From: Shewanella algae
GTDB lineage: Bacteria; Pseudomonadota; Gammaproteobacteria; Enterobacterales; Shewanellaceae
Direction: 5' to 3'
Assembly: GCF_009183365.2 (NCBI RefSeq)
Contig: NZ_CP068230.1
Location: 2,137,001-2,201,000, forward strand
Length of the DNA stretch: 64,000 nucleotides
A model generated the notes under the pieces. The model saw only the letters and a list, made by a program, of their open reading frames with translations. It had not been told where the DNA came from and made no database searches. The stretch's first letter is position 1. Every line of letters starts with the position of its first letter. The translations under genes were made by a program, and so were the position numbers. Shown here piece after piece: positions 18,370-27,041 of this stretch.

Positions 18370-18389
18370 TTAGTCGCAAACCCTAATTT

Positions 18390-18824
18390 TCATTGGTCAT
18401 CCTCAAGTTCAGGCTCATCCTGAACATCGTCATCTATCATATCGTCGATATACTCAGCATCGGCCTTTTTCACTAAAGTGGTGCCGACTACTGCGTAGAA
18501 AGGCTTCCCAGAAGCCAACTTGACATACTTTACCCAGATCTTTTCCAACAAGCTACCGGGAGCGGAATTTCCGCGGACAACTTCAACAAAATGACTCTCC
18601 TCCGGATTCCGGGGGGCTTGGCGTCCCTCCGCCAGAGCCTGCATGGCAACGCCATGTTTTTCGAGTAATTCTGCTTCGTTGTAAGTAAAATCCCCGCTGC
18701 GGCGAAAGCCCTTGGGGAAGTTCTTGTCGTCATAGAAACGGCGTTCGCTGACGAAACTCTCATTGGCGGCTTGTTGCACAGATGCACTCTGCAGTGCCGA
18801 TGGTGAAGGAGTCGTGGTCAACAT
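18390..18824 (-). CDS. maoP: MaoP/DUF413 family protein
   Basis: This 144-residue protein is of the DUF413 family, whose E. coli member MaoP (YifE) organises the Ori macrodomain. Family features are RRFYDDKNFPKGFRRSGDF, EAELLEKHG, and LLEKIWVKYVKLAS. The tail is acidic and extended (DDMIDDDVQDEPELEDD). The start at 18824 is chosen over one 14 codons upstream because the extra residues have no family match. As in E. coli, it is divergent from hdfR, which strongly supports both names. It probably heads a two-gene unit with the rimK-like gene. Confidence 0.85.
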   Translation of the reverse strand: MLTTTPSPSALQSASVQQAANESFVSERRFYDDKNFPKGFRRSGDFTYNEAELLEKHGVAMQALAEGRQAPRNPEESHFVEVVRGNSAPGSLLEKIWVKYVKLASGKPFYAVVGTTLVKKADAEYIDDMIDDDVQDEPELEDDQ

Positions 18825-18935
18825 GGCGATATTCCTTACAAAAATGGTTCTTGAGGAGATTTGCAAGCAGAGTATTGGCTAGTATGATTGATTTATAAAT
18901 CAAAAAAATTTGTCTATGACGATAAAGAATTTTTT

Positions 18936-19781
18936 ATGGACACGGATTTACTCAAGACATTTCTGGAAGTTTCCCATACCCGCCATTTTGGGAAGGCCGC
19001 TGAAAACCTCTATCTGACCCGCAGTGCCGTATCTTTCAGGGTTAAGCAGCTGGAGAGCATTCTCGGGGTCGAGCTGTTTGAACGGCAGCGAAACAACATA
19101 CAACCGACCCCGGCCGGGGTGCGGATGCTGGCGCATGCCGAAGCGGTACTGACCGCCTGGGAGCGGGCCAAACAGGATATCTCCCTGAGTGAACACCAAT
19201 CGGTGCAATTGGTTATCGGCGCGGCGCCCAATATCTGGGACGCTTATCTGCAGGGATATATGCAAGGTTTACATCAGGGGCTTGCCGGAGTGGCGCTGCG
19301 CACCGAAATTCTGGCACCGGCGGCCATGACCAAACAGTTGATGGACCGGACGCTGGATCTGGCCATTGCTTTTGACCCCCCTAAGCTGGAAGAGTTTGAG
19401 TTGTTGCAGATAGGAGAGGTGTCGCTGCATCTGGTGAGCACAGAGGCGGCTTCCTCCGTCGATGAACTAACGGACAGGCATTACATCAAGGTCGATTGGG
19501 GCACGGCATTCAATATCCAACATGCCAGAGACTATGCCGAGTTACCCATTCCTGTGCTGCATACCGGCTCGGCTCGTATTGCGCTGGACTTTCTGCTCAA
19601 TAATGGTGGCAGTGCATTTTTGCCGCAAAACATGATTGAACCTTATCTGGCGAAAGGGGAGCTGTTTGTGATTGATGATAAGACACCGCTCAGGCGCAAT
19701 GTTTACGTAGCCTACTTACCGGGCAACGACCGATTGGAGCAGATACTGCAAGCGGTCAACTACCTCAGAAGTCAGTTCTAA
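18936..19781 (+). CDS. hdfR: LysR-type regulator HdfR
   Basis: This 281-residue LysR-family regulator is the homologue of HdfR, a repressor of flhDC in E. coli. The N-terminal winged HTH reads MDTDLLKTFLEVSHTRHFGK, then AAENLYLTRSAVSFRVKQLE and LGVELFERQRNNIQ, nearly identical in layout to the E. coli protein. An effector domain fills the rest. The start at 18936 matches the family; a TTG start at 18888 would add 16 residues. It is divergent from maoP. A hairpin (CCGGGCAT at 19788-19795 with 19812-19819) follows but lacks a T run. Confidence 0.87.
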   Translation: MDTDLLKTFLEVSHTRHFGKAAENLYLTRSAVSFRVKQLESILGVELFERQRNNIQPTPAGVRMLAHAEAVLTAWERAKQDISLSEHQSVQLVIGAAPNIWDAYLQGYMQGLHQGLAGVALRTEILAPAAMTKQLMDRTLDLAIAFDPPKLEEFELLQIGEVSLHLVSTEAASSVDELTDRHYIKVDWGTAFNIQHARDYAELPIPVLHTGSARIALDFLLNNGGSAFLPQNMIEPYLAKGELFVIDDKTPLRRNVYVAYLPGNDRLEQILQAVNYLRSQF

Positions 19782-19835
19782 ATTTGGCCGGGCATTGAGC
19801 GTTTTGCCTTGATGCCCGGTTGCCTTACTACTGAA

Positions 19836-19892
19836 GCATTCAAAATACCAAAGCGTGCATTCAACATACCAAAGCGCTTTAGAACACCAAAG
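19836..19892. repeat. 21-bp tandem repeat running into dgkA
   Basis: Two copies of a 21-bp unit (19836-19856 and 19857-19877, differing at two positions) share the core ATACCAAAGCG. A third, weaker copy ending ACCAAAG (19878-19892) covers the stop codon and last codons of dgkA. This suggests that the 3' end of dgkA was duplicated outward. Confidence 0.7.
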
Positions 19893-20250
19893 GCCAGATA
19901 ACCACGGCCCAGGTCAGGCCGCATAAACACAGGCTGATAAAGACTGCCGCCGAGGCAATATCTTTGGCCTGGCCGCTCAAGGGGTGAATTTCATCGCCCA
20001 CTCTGTCGACCACCGCTTCAATGGCCGAATTCAACAGCTCGGTAATAATGACGATAAATACCGTCGCTATCAGCAGTAATTTTTCTGTCTTGGCCACATC
20101 CAGATATAACGCCAGCGGGATCATTAACAATGCCAGTACGGCTTCCTGGCGAAAGGCGGCTTCATGTTTCCAGGCTGAGCATAAGCCCTTGATGGAAAAG
20201 CCGGTGGCGCGGAAAATGCGTTTCAGTCCGTGATTGTTGGCGGGTTTCAT
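19879..20250 (-). CDS. dgkA: Diacylglycerol kinase
   Basis: This 123-residue inner-membrane enzyme phosphorylates diacylglycerol to phosphatidic acid and recycles lipid from envelope glycan synthesis. The N-terminal amphipathic segment carries RIFRATGFSIKGL and AWKHEAAFRQE. Three membrane helices follow. The active-site segment is ITELLNSAIEAVVDRVGDEIHPLSGQAKD cut here by its key parts: ELLNSAIE (catalytic and metal-binding Glu) and RVGDEIH. Length equals the E. coli enzyme. It stands alone. Confidence 0.93.
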   Translation of the reverse strand: MKPANNHGLKRIFRATGFSIKGLCSAWKHEAAFRQEAVLALLMIPLALYLDVAKTEKLLLIATVFIVIITELLNSAIEAVVDRVGDEIHPLSGQAKDIASAAVFISLCLCGLTWAVVIWPLVF

Positions 20251-20668
20251 ATTCTCTCAATTCTTGATCTGTGGCTATGGCCGGTTGCTGTATAAAGACC
20301 CGCTGAACCGTGAAAGGTTCCTGGGCTAATGGGGTTGCAACTTGTCGCTTCCTTTATTGACCTCGCGTTGGTCACTAGTGACTAATTTGACTATTAGTGC
20401 AGTGGCGCTGAGGTTTCCAAGGTGCGGCGGCATTATAGCAGCTCATCTTGCCGCTGATATAACAGTTACTGCACCTACCACGGGTGTTTGGCCGTTATTA
20501 TGCCAAGGCGGAAGGTTTGGCAAAGGGGGAGGACCGTTTCAATAATCGTTACACTAGTTGTCACCATAACCGCCACGACTTTCTATACTCTTTGTAGTTT
20601 TGATCTTTGTAGTTTTGGTCTCTGCTATAGGATGTAGCAGGCAATTGGTCGATAGCCAGGGAGGGCTT
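20251..20668. other. Intergenic region between dgkA and the DNA ligase gene
   Basis: No gene is supported in these 418 bp. They hold the divergent promoters of dgkA (-) and the ligase (+). A perfect 10-bp palindrome TCACTAGTGA and a nearby CACTAG/CTATTAGTG pair (about 20370-20400) are the only symmetric elements noticed. In-frame readings upstream of ATG 20669 lack a ribosome site. Confidence 0.5.
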
Positions 20669-21637
20669 ATGCAATATCCGCAATCTTTACCGACAACAGC
20701 ATATCTTAAGCGTTTTCCGGCCATGCTGTTACTGCTGCAAACTTTTCTGCTCTCGTTTCCGGCCGCCGAACGAGAATTACCGGCCCCGGAGCTGGCCGGT
20801 CGTTGGCAACAACAGAAGGCCGAAATCAAGGATTTTCTTGTCAGTGAAAAACTCGATGGTGTTCGCGCCAGATGGGACGGCAGGCGTTTGCTGAGCCGCT
20901 CGGGCAGAGTGATTCCTGCACCAATTTGGTTTGTGAAGGACTTTCCTGCCGTGGCACTCGAAGGAGAGCTTTGGGGCGGCTATCACAGCTTTGATACTGC
21001 ATCGCTGCTGGCCAGAGGTTTAGGCGAAGCAGACTCCTGGCGCCAGCTGGGTTTTTATCTGTTCGATGCCCCCGGGCTGAAAATGGCTTTTGCCGAACGT
21101 TATCAGGCGTTCAAGCAGTATCACCAACTGACCCCTTATCTCTATGTCATCGAGCAGCGGCGTCTCAACAGCACGCAAGAGTTACATCTGTGGTTACAAC
21201 AGGTGGTGGCCAAAGGGGGCGAAGGCCTGATGGCGCACCGCATCGATGCCATGTATCTGGCGGGGCGCAGTGATGCCTTGTTAAAACTCAAACCTGTGGA
21301 AGATGCCGAGGCGCGAGTACTGGCGATACTTCCGGGAAAGGGCAAGTATCAAGGCATGATGGGCGCCTTGCTGGTGGAAACCGAGGCTGGGGTAAGCTTT
21401 CGTCTGGGAACAGGTTTCACCGATGCCGAGAGGGCTTCACCGCCACTTCCCGGAACCTGGGTGACCTTTGCTTTCTCCGGGCTGACCTCGGGCGGCAAGC
21501 CTAGGTTTGCCCGCTTCCTTAGGGTAAGATCCGACTATCGACTCAGTTTCCCGGCAGAGGCTATTGAGGCAAAAGTCTCTGCCGCCGACCCGGCTGCGGA
21601 ACGCAATCCTGCCGAGTCAGCCAATGAGGAACCTTAA
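20669..21637 (+). CDS. Exported minimal ATP-dependent DNA ligase (LigE-like)
   Basis: This 322-residue ATP-dependent DNA ligase has the small two-domain plan. The N-terminal hydrophobic stretch (about 19-35) looks like a signal peptide, as in periplasmic LigE-type enzymes. Nucleotidyltransferase motifs are I SEKLDGVRARW (adenylated Lys about 61), III LEGELWGG, IV GGEGLMAH and V LLKLKP. An OB-fold end follows (TWVTFAFSGL). The start at 20669 has GGGAGGG five bases upstream. The replicative ligase is NAD-dependent, so this is an accessory enzyme, possibly joining DNA taken up from outside. The last 14 bases overlap the phosphatase gene. Confidence 0.88.
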   Translation: MQYPQSLPTTAYLKRFPAMLLLLQTFLLSFPAAERELPAPELAGRWQQQKAEIKDFLVSEKLDGVRARWDGRRLLSRSGRVIPAPIWFVKDFPAVALEGELWGGYHSFDTASLLARGLGEADSWRQLGFYLFDAPGLKMAFAERYQAFKQYHQLTPYLYVIEQRRLNSTQELHLWLQQVVAKGGEGLMAHRIDAMYLAGRSDALLKLKPVEDAEARVLAILPGKGKYQGMMGALLVETEAGVSFRLGTGFTDAERASPPLPGTWVTFAFSGLTSGGKPRFARFLRVRSDYRLSFPAEAIEAKVSAADPAAERNPAESANEEP

Positions 21638-22163
21638 GGTGGAATTTCAAAGCGTACCAAGTGTCAGCGAGGGCGAAATCAACCGTATCTTGATGGTTTG
21701 TATGGGCAATATCTGCCGCTCACCAAGCGCTGAAGCTGTGGCCCGGGCCAAGGCTCAGGCCATGGGACTGACACTGGAGTTGGATTCTGCCGGTACCATA
21801 GGCTATCACGCTGGGGAGTCACCGGACAGGCGCGCCCGCGCCGCAGGTGAGCGGCGCGGGCTGGACTTTTCAGGGATCAAAGCCAGGCAGGTGTGTACGC
21901 GGGACTTTGCCCATTTCGATCTTATTCTGGCGGCCGATCGTGAGAATCTTCAGGCCCTACATGAGGCTTGTCCCCAGATTTACAAACACAAGCTGGCCTT
22001 GATGCTGGACTTTGCCGATACTCCCATCAGGGAAGTCCCGGATCCTTACTATGGTGGCGACAGCGGATTTGAACAGGTTTTGGATCTGTTGGAGTTGAGT
22101 ATTGCCGGGCTGTTTGCCAGGATCCAGGCCGCCAGGCCCAGGAGTATCCCGCCGGCGCGGTGA
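21624..22163 (+). CDS. Low-molecular-weight protein-tyrosine phosphatase
   Basis: This phosphatase of about 179 residues has the P-loop VCMGNICRSPSAE (CX5R, with a second Cys inside the loop) near residue 25-35 and the general-acid segment EVPDPYYGG near the C-terminal third. It is cytoplasmic and removes phosphate from protein tyrosine or small substrates. The ATG at 21624 overlaps the ligase stop; a GTG at 21639, just after AAGG, is an alternative start. Overlap suggests co-expression with the exported ligase, though no functional link is known. Confidence 0.85.
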   Translation: MRNLKVEFQSVPSVSEGEINRILMVCMGNICRSPSAEAVARAKAQAMGLTLELDSAGTIGYHAGESPDRRARAAGERRGLDFSGIKARQVCTRDFAHFDLILAADRENLQALHEACPQIYKHKLALMLDFADTPIREVPDPYYGGDSGFEQVLDLLELSIAGLFARIQAARPRSIPPAR

Positions 22164-22238
22164 GCGGTTCTGCAAAGGACTTAAGTCATAAAGCTTATGC
22201 GGGATTTAGTTGGATAATTGGTTGGATAAGTGACATAC

Positions 22239-22266
22239 AAAAACAGACCACAATGGCGGCCTGTTT
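22239..22266 (-). terminator. Terminator of ylqF
   Basis: On the minus strand a nine-position stem with one mismatch (22241-22249 with 22258-22266) is followed by a five-T run, 28 bases after the ylqF stop. Confidence 0.55.
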
Positions 22267-22293
22267 TCGCTAAGTTTGCTTCTTGAGGGAAAC

Positions 22294-23235
22294 TTAACCC
22301 TGATGGCGTTTGCCGGAGCGCTTCAGCCTGTCGGCTTCTTTCTTTGCCTGCTTCAGGGCCTCTTTCTCCGCCAGCAGCTTGGCCACTTCGACCTCTTCTG
22401 CCTGGGCCATTTCCGGCGTTTCCAGGGACAGCTGGCCGATTTTCCCTGAGCGGAACTCATGTAACAGCAGTTCCGAGGCCTTGTGTAAATCGATATGACC
22501 GCCGCTTCTGAGGGCGCCGCGCCTGCGGCCTATCTCTTCGAGCAGTTCGATGTCGGTGGCGGGCAGGGAGGTCAGCTTATAACGCTCCATCATCGCCTCC
22601 GGGTAGGCATGCAGGAAGTAAGCTGCGGCAAACAGGGCCACATCCTCATACTCCATGGCGGTATCCTTGATGGCACCTGTGACCGCCAGGCGATAACCCG
22701 AGGCTTCATTGTCCACTTTGGGCCAAAGGATCCCCGGCGTGTCGGACAGCACTATGCCGTTTTTAAGGTTGATCCTTTGTTGCGCCTTGGTCACCGCAGG
22801 TTCATTACCTGTCTTGGCAATCACCCGGCCGGCCAGGGTGTTGATGATGGTGGACTTGCCCACATTGGGGATGCCCATGATCATGGTGCGAATATCCTTG
22901 AGCGCACCTTCGCTCACGGGAACCAGTTTGCGGCACAGCTCGGGGATCTTTCTGACCATGGCAGGTTGCAGGGTAGTGATGGCTTGTGCCCGCACTCCTT
23001 GTTCCTGCTCCAGGTACTCAATCCAGCGATTGGTTATCTCGGGATCGGCCAGATCAGACTTATTCAGCAACTTGATACAAGGCTTGTCCTGGCGCAGCTT
23101 GGCCACCATGGGGTTTTCACTGCTGTAGGGTATTCGGGCGTCCAGCACTTCGATCACCAGATCTATCTGAGGCATCACCTCTTCTATCTCTTTGCGGGCC
23201 TTGTGCATGTGTCCCGGATACCATTGAATCGCCAT
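22294..23235 (-). CDS. rbgA: Ribosome-biogenesis GTPase YlqF/RbgA
   Basis: This 313-residue circularly permuted GTPase acts in large-subunit assembly. Motif order is permuted as expected: G4 LLNKSDL (about 57-63) comes before G1 GIPNVGKSTIIN (about 120-131) and G3 SDTPGILWP (about 162). The N-terminus IQWYPGHMHKARKEI is the family signature. A Lys/Glu-rich helical tail (about 280-313) is a possible RNA-contact extension. Transcribed alone. Confidence 0.9.
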   Translation of the reverse strand: MAIQWYPGHMHKARKEIEEVMPQIDLVIEVLDARIPYSSENPMVAKLRQDKPCIKLLNKSDLADPEITNRWIEYLEQEQGVRAQAITTLQPAMVRKIPELCRKLVPVSEGALKDIRTMIMGIPNVGKSTIINTLAGRVIAKTGNEPAVTKAQQRINLKNGIVLSDTPGILWPKVDNEASGYRLAVTGAIKDTAMEYEDVALFAAAYFLHAYPEAMMERYKLTSLPATDIELLEEIGRRRGALRSGGHIDLHKASELLLHEFRSGKIGQLSLETPEMAQAEEVEVAKLLAEKEALKQAKKEADRLKRSGKRHQG

Positions 23236-23292
23236 CTATTTCTTATCCTGCTGAAAACTGAAAAAAGAGCGCTATTGTAACATTCCGAACTG

Positions 23293-23313
23293 AAAAAAGC
23301 GCCCGCAGGCGCT
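23293..23313 (-). terminator. Terminator overlapping the oxygenase stop
   Basis: Minus-strand stem AGCGCC/GGCGCT (23308-23313 with 23298-23303) with a CGCA-type loop leads into six T residues. It starts inside the stop codon of the oxygenase gene. Confidence 0.7.
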
Positions 23314-24157
23314 AGATAACCCCAAGTTCGCGCAGGCGCTCCATCAGGTAGCTGTCGGCGGTATAGCGCTCTGACAGCACAACGTCGGGGCGAGGGTGCA
23401 GGAACAGCGGCAGTGAGATCCGCGACTTGCTCATATCGGCACCTTCCGGGTTGATCACCCTATGAGTGGTCGATGGGAAGTAACCGGCGGAAGCCTCCTG
23501 GAGCATATCGCCTATGTTAATGATAAGGTTGCCAAAATCGCTGGGAACATCCAGCCATTCCCCGTCGAGGCTCTTCACCTGCAGCCCGGGCTCGTTGGCG
23601 GCGGGCAATACGGTAAGCAGGTTGATATCTTCATGGGCGGCGGCGCGAATGGCGCCCGGGGTCTCATCACCTGTCATTGGCGGATAATGCAGCACCCGCA
23701 GCAGCGTCTTGTGGCTATTGGCTATCATTTGCGACAGCGCAGTGCGGTAGTTGGCTGCCACCTCGGCAGGCGAGTGCGCCTCGACCCAGTCCAGAAGCTC
23801 GGCGGCCAGCGCATTGGCTTCTTGGTAGTAGGTGAGGATATTGTCCTGCAATTGCTCTGGAATGCGGCCCCAGGGGTAGACATGAAAGTACTCTTTGATG
23901 TCTTTGACCGTATGGCCTTTGGCGGTTTCTGAAATGCTCGCAGGAAAGAAACCATCCTGGGTTTCCGGCTTGAACATGAAGGCCTGTTTTTCTTCACTGT
24001 TGAAGAACTCCTGCCAGTCGCGGTAGATATCCTGCACCAACTGTTGTGAAATAGGGTGGTTGCGCAACACGCCAAAGCCGGTGCTGCGCAGGGATTCTAC
24101 AAAGCGCTCGGCAGCATCTGCGGCGCGATAGTCTATGGTTTCCAGTTTCATCATCAT
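23312..24157 (-). CDS. Isopenicillin-N-synthase-like 2OG-Fe(II) oxygenase
   Basis: This 281-residue cytoplasmic non-haem iron dioxygenase belongs to the isopenicillin-N-synthase/2-oxoglutarate family. The iron triad is H and D in AAAHEDINLLTVLP (about 175-177) and H in STTHRV (about 231). The 2-oxoglutarate-binding RxS is in KSRISLPLF (about 243). The N-terminal half carries FGVLRNHPIS and GFFPASISE. Substrate is unknown and there are no biosynthetic neighbours. The start has three Met codons in a row; the first is taken. Confidence 0.85.
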   Translation of the reverse strand: MMMKLETIDYRAADAAERFVESLRSTGFGVLRNHPISQQLVQDIYRDWQEFFNSEEKQAFMFKPETQDGFFPASISETAKGHTVKDIKEYFHVYPWGRIPEQLQDNILTYYQEANALAAELLDWVEAHSPAEVAANYRTALSQMIANSHKTLLRVLHYPPMTGDETPGAIRAAAHEDINLLTVLPAANEPGLQVKSLDGEWLDVPSDFGNLIINIGDMLQEASAGYFPSTTHRVINPEGADMSKSRISLPLFLHPRPDVVLSERYTADSYLMERLRELGVI

Positions 24158-24368
24158 CTTTCTTGGTTATTTTTATTGACCCGATACTCGTGTCTCTAAG
24201 GACATTTTGTTGGCAGTCGGGTGACCCGGGCGCAAGTCTACCTTGATGTCTTTATAGGGGCAACGTAAAGTGATCCAAGTCACTTTTATGGCTCTGTGTA
24301 ACTAGAGTGAACGGTAACCACTGCAATTCGGGTCTTATGGGTTACGCAGAGCAATCGAGGAGCGTTAA

Positions 24369-25286
24369 ATGAAACCCCTGAACGAGTTTGAGCGTTATGT
24401 CATAGAGGAAAAAGGCACAGAGCGCCCTTTCAGTGGAGAGCTGTATCAACACAATGCCAAGGGGCGATATCTGTGCCGTAAATGCGGTGCCCCCTTGTAT
24501 TTGTCCGAGCATAAATTCAATGCCCATTGTGGCTGGCCCGCCTTTGACGATGAAATCTTTGGTGCCGTCACCCGGATACCCGACGCCGATGGTCGCAGAA
24601 CCGAAATCGTTTGCAGTCAATGTGGTGGTCATCTGGGACATGTGTTTGAAGGAGAGGGGTTAACGGCCAAGAACTTGCGACATTGCGTCAATTCTGTCTC
24701 CATGGTCTTTGAGGCCATAGATGATGCCGAGGCTCAGCAGCCGGCAACTGAAAAGCGTTTGGAGACGGCCACCCTGGGCGGCGGCTGTTTCTGGTGCTCA
24801 GAAGCGGTATTTTTAAGTTTGGCCGGGGTTACGCAAGTGACTTCCGGCTATGCCGGCGGCGCGGCAAAAGATGCCAACTACAAGGCGGTATGCAGCGGCG
24901 CAACCGGCCATGCCGAAGTGGTGCAGATAGTTTTTGACCCCACTGTCATCAGCTATGCCGAGCTGTTGGAGGTATTTTTTGCCAGTCATGATCCCACCAC
25001 CTTGAATCGCCAAGGCAACGATGTGGGGCCTCAGTATCGTTCGGTGATTTTCGCGCACTCGGATAAGCAGATTGAGACGGCGTCCTCTATGATTAAGGCG
25101 CTGGATGAGGAAGGCGTCTTTAGCGCGCCGATAGTGACAGAGTTGACCGCCTTTGATGGTTTCTATCCGGCGGAGAACTATCATAACGACTATTTTGCGC
25201 TCCATGGTGAGCAGCCCTATTGTGCCTTGGTGATTAAACCCAAGCTGGATAAGGTGCGACGGCGTTTCAGTGCCAAGCTGAAGTAG
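24369..25286 (+). CDS. msrBA: Bifunctional methionine sulfoxide reductase MsrB-MsrA
   Basis: This 305-residue fusion repairs oxidised methionine. MsrB comes first (1-125): zinc cysteines C36/C39 and C82/C85, resolving C54 in AHCGWPAF, and catalytic C106 in RHCVNSVS. MsrA follows (about 133-305) with the catalytic GGGCFWCSEA at about 138-146, GYAGG, and HDPTTLNRQGNDVGPQYRS. No signal peptide, so it is cytoplasmic, unlike the Neisseria PilB fusion. The domains therefore cover both R- and S-sulfoxides. It is monocistronic, with a strong terminator. Confidence 0.94.
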   Translation: MKPLNEFERYVIEEKGTERPFSGELYQHNAKGRYLCRKCGAPLYLSEHKFNAHCGWPAFDDEIFGAVTRIPDADGRRTEIVCSQCGGHLGHVFEGEGLTAKNLRHCVNSVSMVFEAIDDAEAQQPATEKRLETATLGGGCFWCSEAVFLSLAGVTQVTSGYAGGAAKDANYKAVCSGATGHAEVVQIVFDPTVISYAELLEVFFASHDPTTLNRQGNDVGPQYRSVIFAHSDKQIETASSMIKALDEEGVFSAPIVTELTAFDGFYPAENYHNDYFALHGEQPYCALVIKPKLDKVRRRFSAKLK

Positions 25287-25291
25287 AATAA

Positions 25292-25321
25292 AAAAACGGC
25301 AAGCCTCAGCTTGCCGTTTTT
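25292..25321. terminator. Bidirectional rho-independent terminator
   Basis: A 13-bp perfect stem (25292-25304 with 25309-25321) around CTCA, with A and T runs, separates msrBA (+) from the SulP gene (-). Confidence 0.88.
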
Positions 25322-25343
25322 CTATGGTCTGGACAGTGTTAAT

Positions 25344-26903
25344 TTACGAGTCTAACTTGTCGTCGGCAATCTTGTATCTGGGATCTTCAATCTGATTGAC
25401 TTCCACCAGATCGCCGGCCTTGTGCAGCAACTGCTTGCAGTCGTTGGAAAGATGACGAAGATGCAGGCGTTTGCCTTGGTTCACATAGCGCTCGGCCAAG
25501 GTGTCTATGGCATCGAGAGCCGAGTGGTCACAGACCCGGGATGACTGGAAGTCGACCACGACATCCTTGGGGTCATTGTTGGCATCAAACAACTCAAGGA
25601 ACGAAGCCGCCGAGCCGAAAAACAGTGGGCCATTGAGGCGGTAAACCGCCCAACCGTTGGCATCTATACTCTTTTGAGCACTGATCTGTTTGGCATGCTC
25701 CCAGGCAAATACCAGCGCAGATACTATCACCCCGACAAATACCGCAATCGCCAAATCGGTAAATACCGTCACCACAGTCACCAGCACGATAACAAAGGCA
25801 TCGTGCTTGGGCACCTTGCGCATCACTTTAAAGCTGGCCCATTCAAAGGTCCCCAGCACCACCATAAACATGACCCCGACCAAGGCGGCCAGCGGGATCA
25901 TCTCGATAAAGGCGGCGGCAAACAGAATAAAGCACAGCAAGGTGAGGGCGGCGGTGATCCCGGAAAGACGACCGCGGCCCCCTGAGTTGATGTTAATCAT
26001 CGACTGACCAATCATGGCGCAGCCACCCATGGCACCGAAAAAGCCACTGGTGACGTTACCCACGCCTTGGCCGACACATTCCTTGTTGCCACGGCCGCGG
26101 GTCTGGGTCATCTCATCGACCACAGTCAGGGTCAGCAGAGATTCAATCAGGCCAACAGCTGCCAGGATAACGGCATAGGGCGCTATGATATAAAGGGTTT
26201 CCAGATTGAAGGGCACGGCCGGAATGGCAAAGCTTGGCAGTGTGCCGGCGATAGTAGCCTCAGGATTACCGCTCATATTGCGCAAATAATCGAGCACGTT
26301 GCGGGTATCCAGATCCAGGCCCACCACCAGAGCGGTTACTGCCAGTATGGCCACCAGGGATGAAGGCACGGCTGTGGTCAGCTTAGGCAGAAAATGTATG
26401 ATAGCCATGGTCATGGCTATCAGCGCCAGCATCAGCCAGATATCTGCACCGGGTAGCCAGGCCATCTCCTCTTCGCCGACTTTGACTTGAAATTGCCCCA
26501 GTTGCGCCAGGAATATTACTATGGCCAGGCCGTTGACGAAGCCTATCATCACAGGATAAGGCACTATGCGAATGAACTTACCAAGACGCAGTGCTCCGGC
26601 GGTAATTTGAATTATTCCGGCCAGCACCACGGCGGCAAACAGATAGCTGACTCCGTGGGACACCACCAGACTGGTCATGACCACGGCCATCGCGCCGGTG
26701 GCGCCTGAGATCATGCCGGGACGGCCGCCGATGAGGGCTGTGATCAGTCCCATAATAAAGGCGGCATAAAGGCCCACCATAGGCTCTACTTTAGCAACGA
26801 AGGCAAAGGCTACCGCTTCGGGCACCAGCGCCATAGCAACCGTTAGGCCGGAGAGTATATCCGCCTTGTGACTGCTGGTTTTATGGCGTATCAGTTCAAA
26901 CAT
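25344..26903 (-). CDS. SulP-family anion transporter with STAS domain
   Basis: This 519-residue inner-membrane transporter is of the SulP/SLC26 family, for sulfate, bicarbonate or another anion. About the first 390 residues are membrane helices with the family signature near the start (LSGLTVAMALVPEAVAFAFV) and GLYAAFIMGLITALIGGRPG. A later conserved part is FFGAMGGCAMIGQSMIN. A cytoplasmic STAS domain (about 410-510) has VYRLNGPLFFGSAASF and VVVDFQSSRVCDHSALDAI. The substrate is not set by sequence alone; no carbonic anhydrase gene is adjacent. Confidence 0.9.
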   Translation of the reverse strand: MFELIRHKTSSHKADILSGLTVAMALVPEAVAFAFVAKVEPMVGLYAAFIMGLITALIGGRPGMISGATGAMAVVMTSLVVSHGVSYLFAAVVLAGIIQITAGALRLGKFIRIVPYPVMIGFVNGLAIVIFLAQLGQFQVKVGEEEMAWLPGADIWLMLALIAMTMAIIHFLPKLTTAVPSSLVAILAVTALVVGLDLDTRNVLDYLRNMSGNPEATIAGTLPSFAIPAVPFNLETLYIIAPYAVILAAVGLIESLLTLTVVDEMTQTRGRGNKECVGQGVGNVTSGFFGAMGGCAMIGQSMININSGGRGRLSGITAALTLLCFILFAAAFIEMIPLAALVGVMFMVVLGTFEWASFKVMRKVPKHDAFVIVLVTVVTVFTDLAIAVFVGVIVSALVFAWEHAKQISAQKSIDANGWAVYRLNGPLFFGSAASFLELFDANNDPKDVVVDFQSSRVCDHSALDAIDTLAERYVNQGKRLHLRHLSNDCKQLLHKAGDLVEVNQIEDPRYKIADDKLDS

Positions 26904-26994
26904 TCAGCTTGGGATCCCATCTTGAGGGTTAAAAACAAAGTTGCGCATACTAGCAAAATTTCTGTTGTGACAGAAGTGTGAAGCAGATCAAAAT

Positions 26995-27024
26995 AAAAAA
27001 CCATGCCCGAGGGCATGGTTTTTT
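26995..27024. terminator. Terminator of rne
   Basis: A 14-bp stem (26995-27008 with 27011-27024), with A/T ends, is located 18 bases after the rne stop on the minus strand. It could also act for rightward transcripts. Confidence 0.85.
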
Positions 27025-27041
27025 CTCAGCAACACTTAGGT

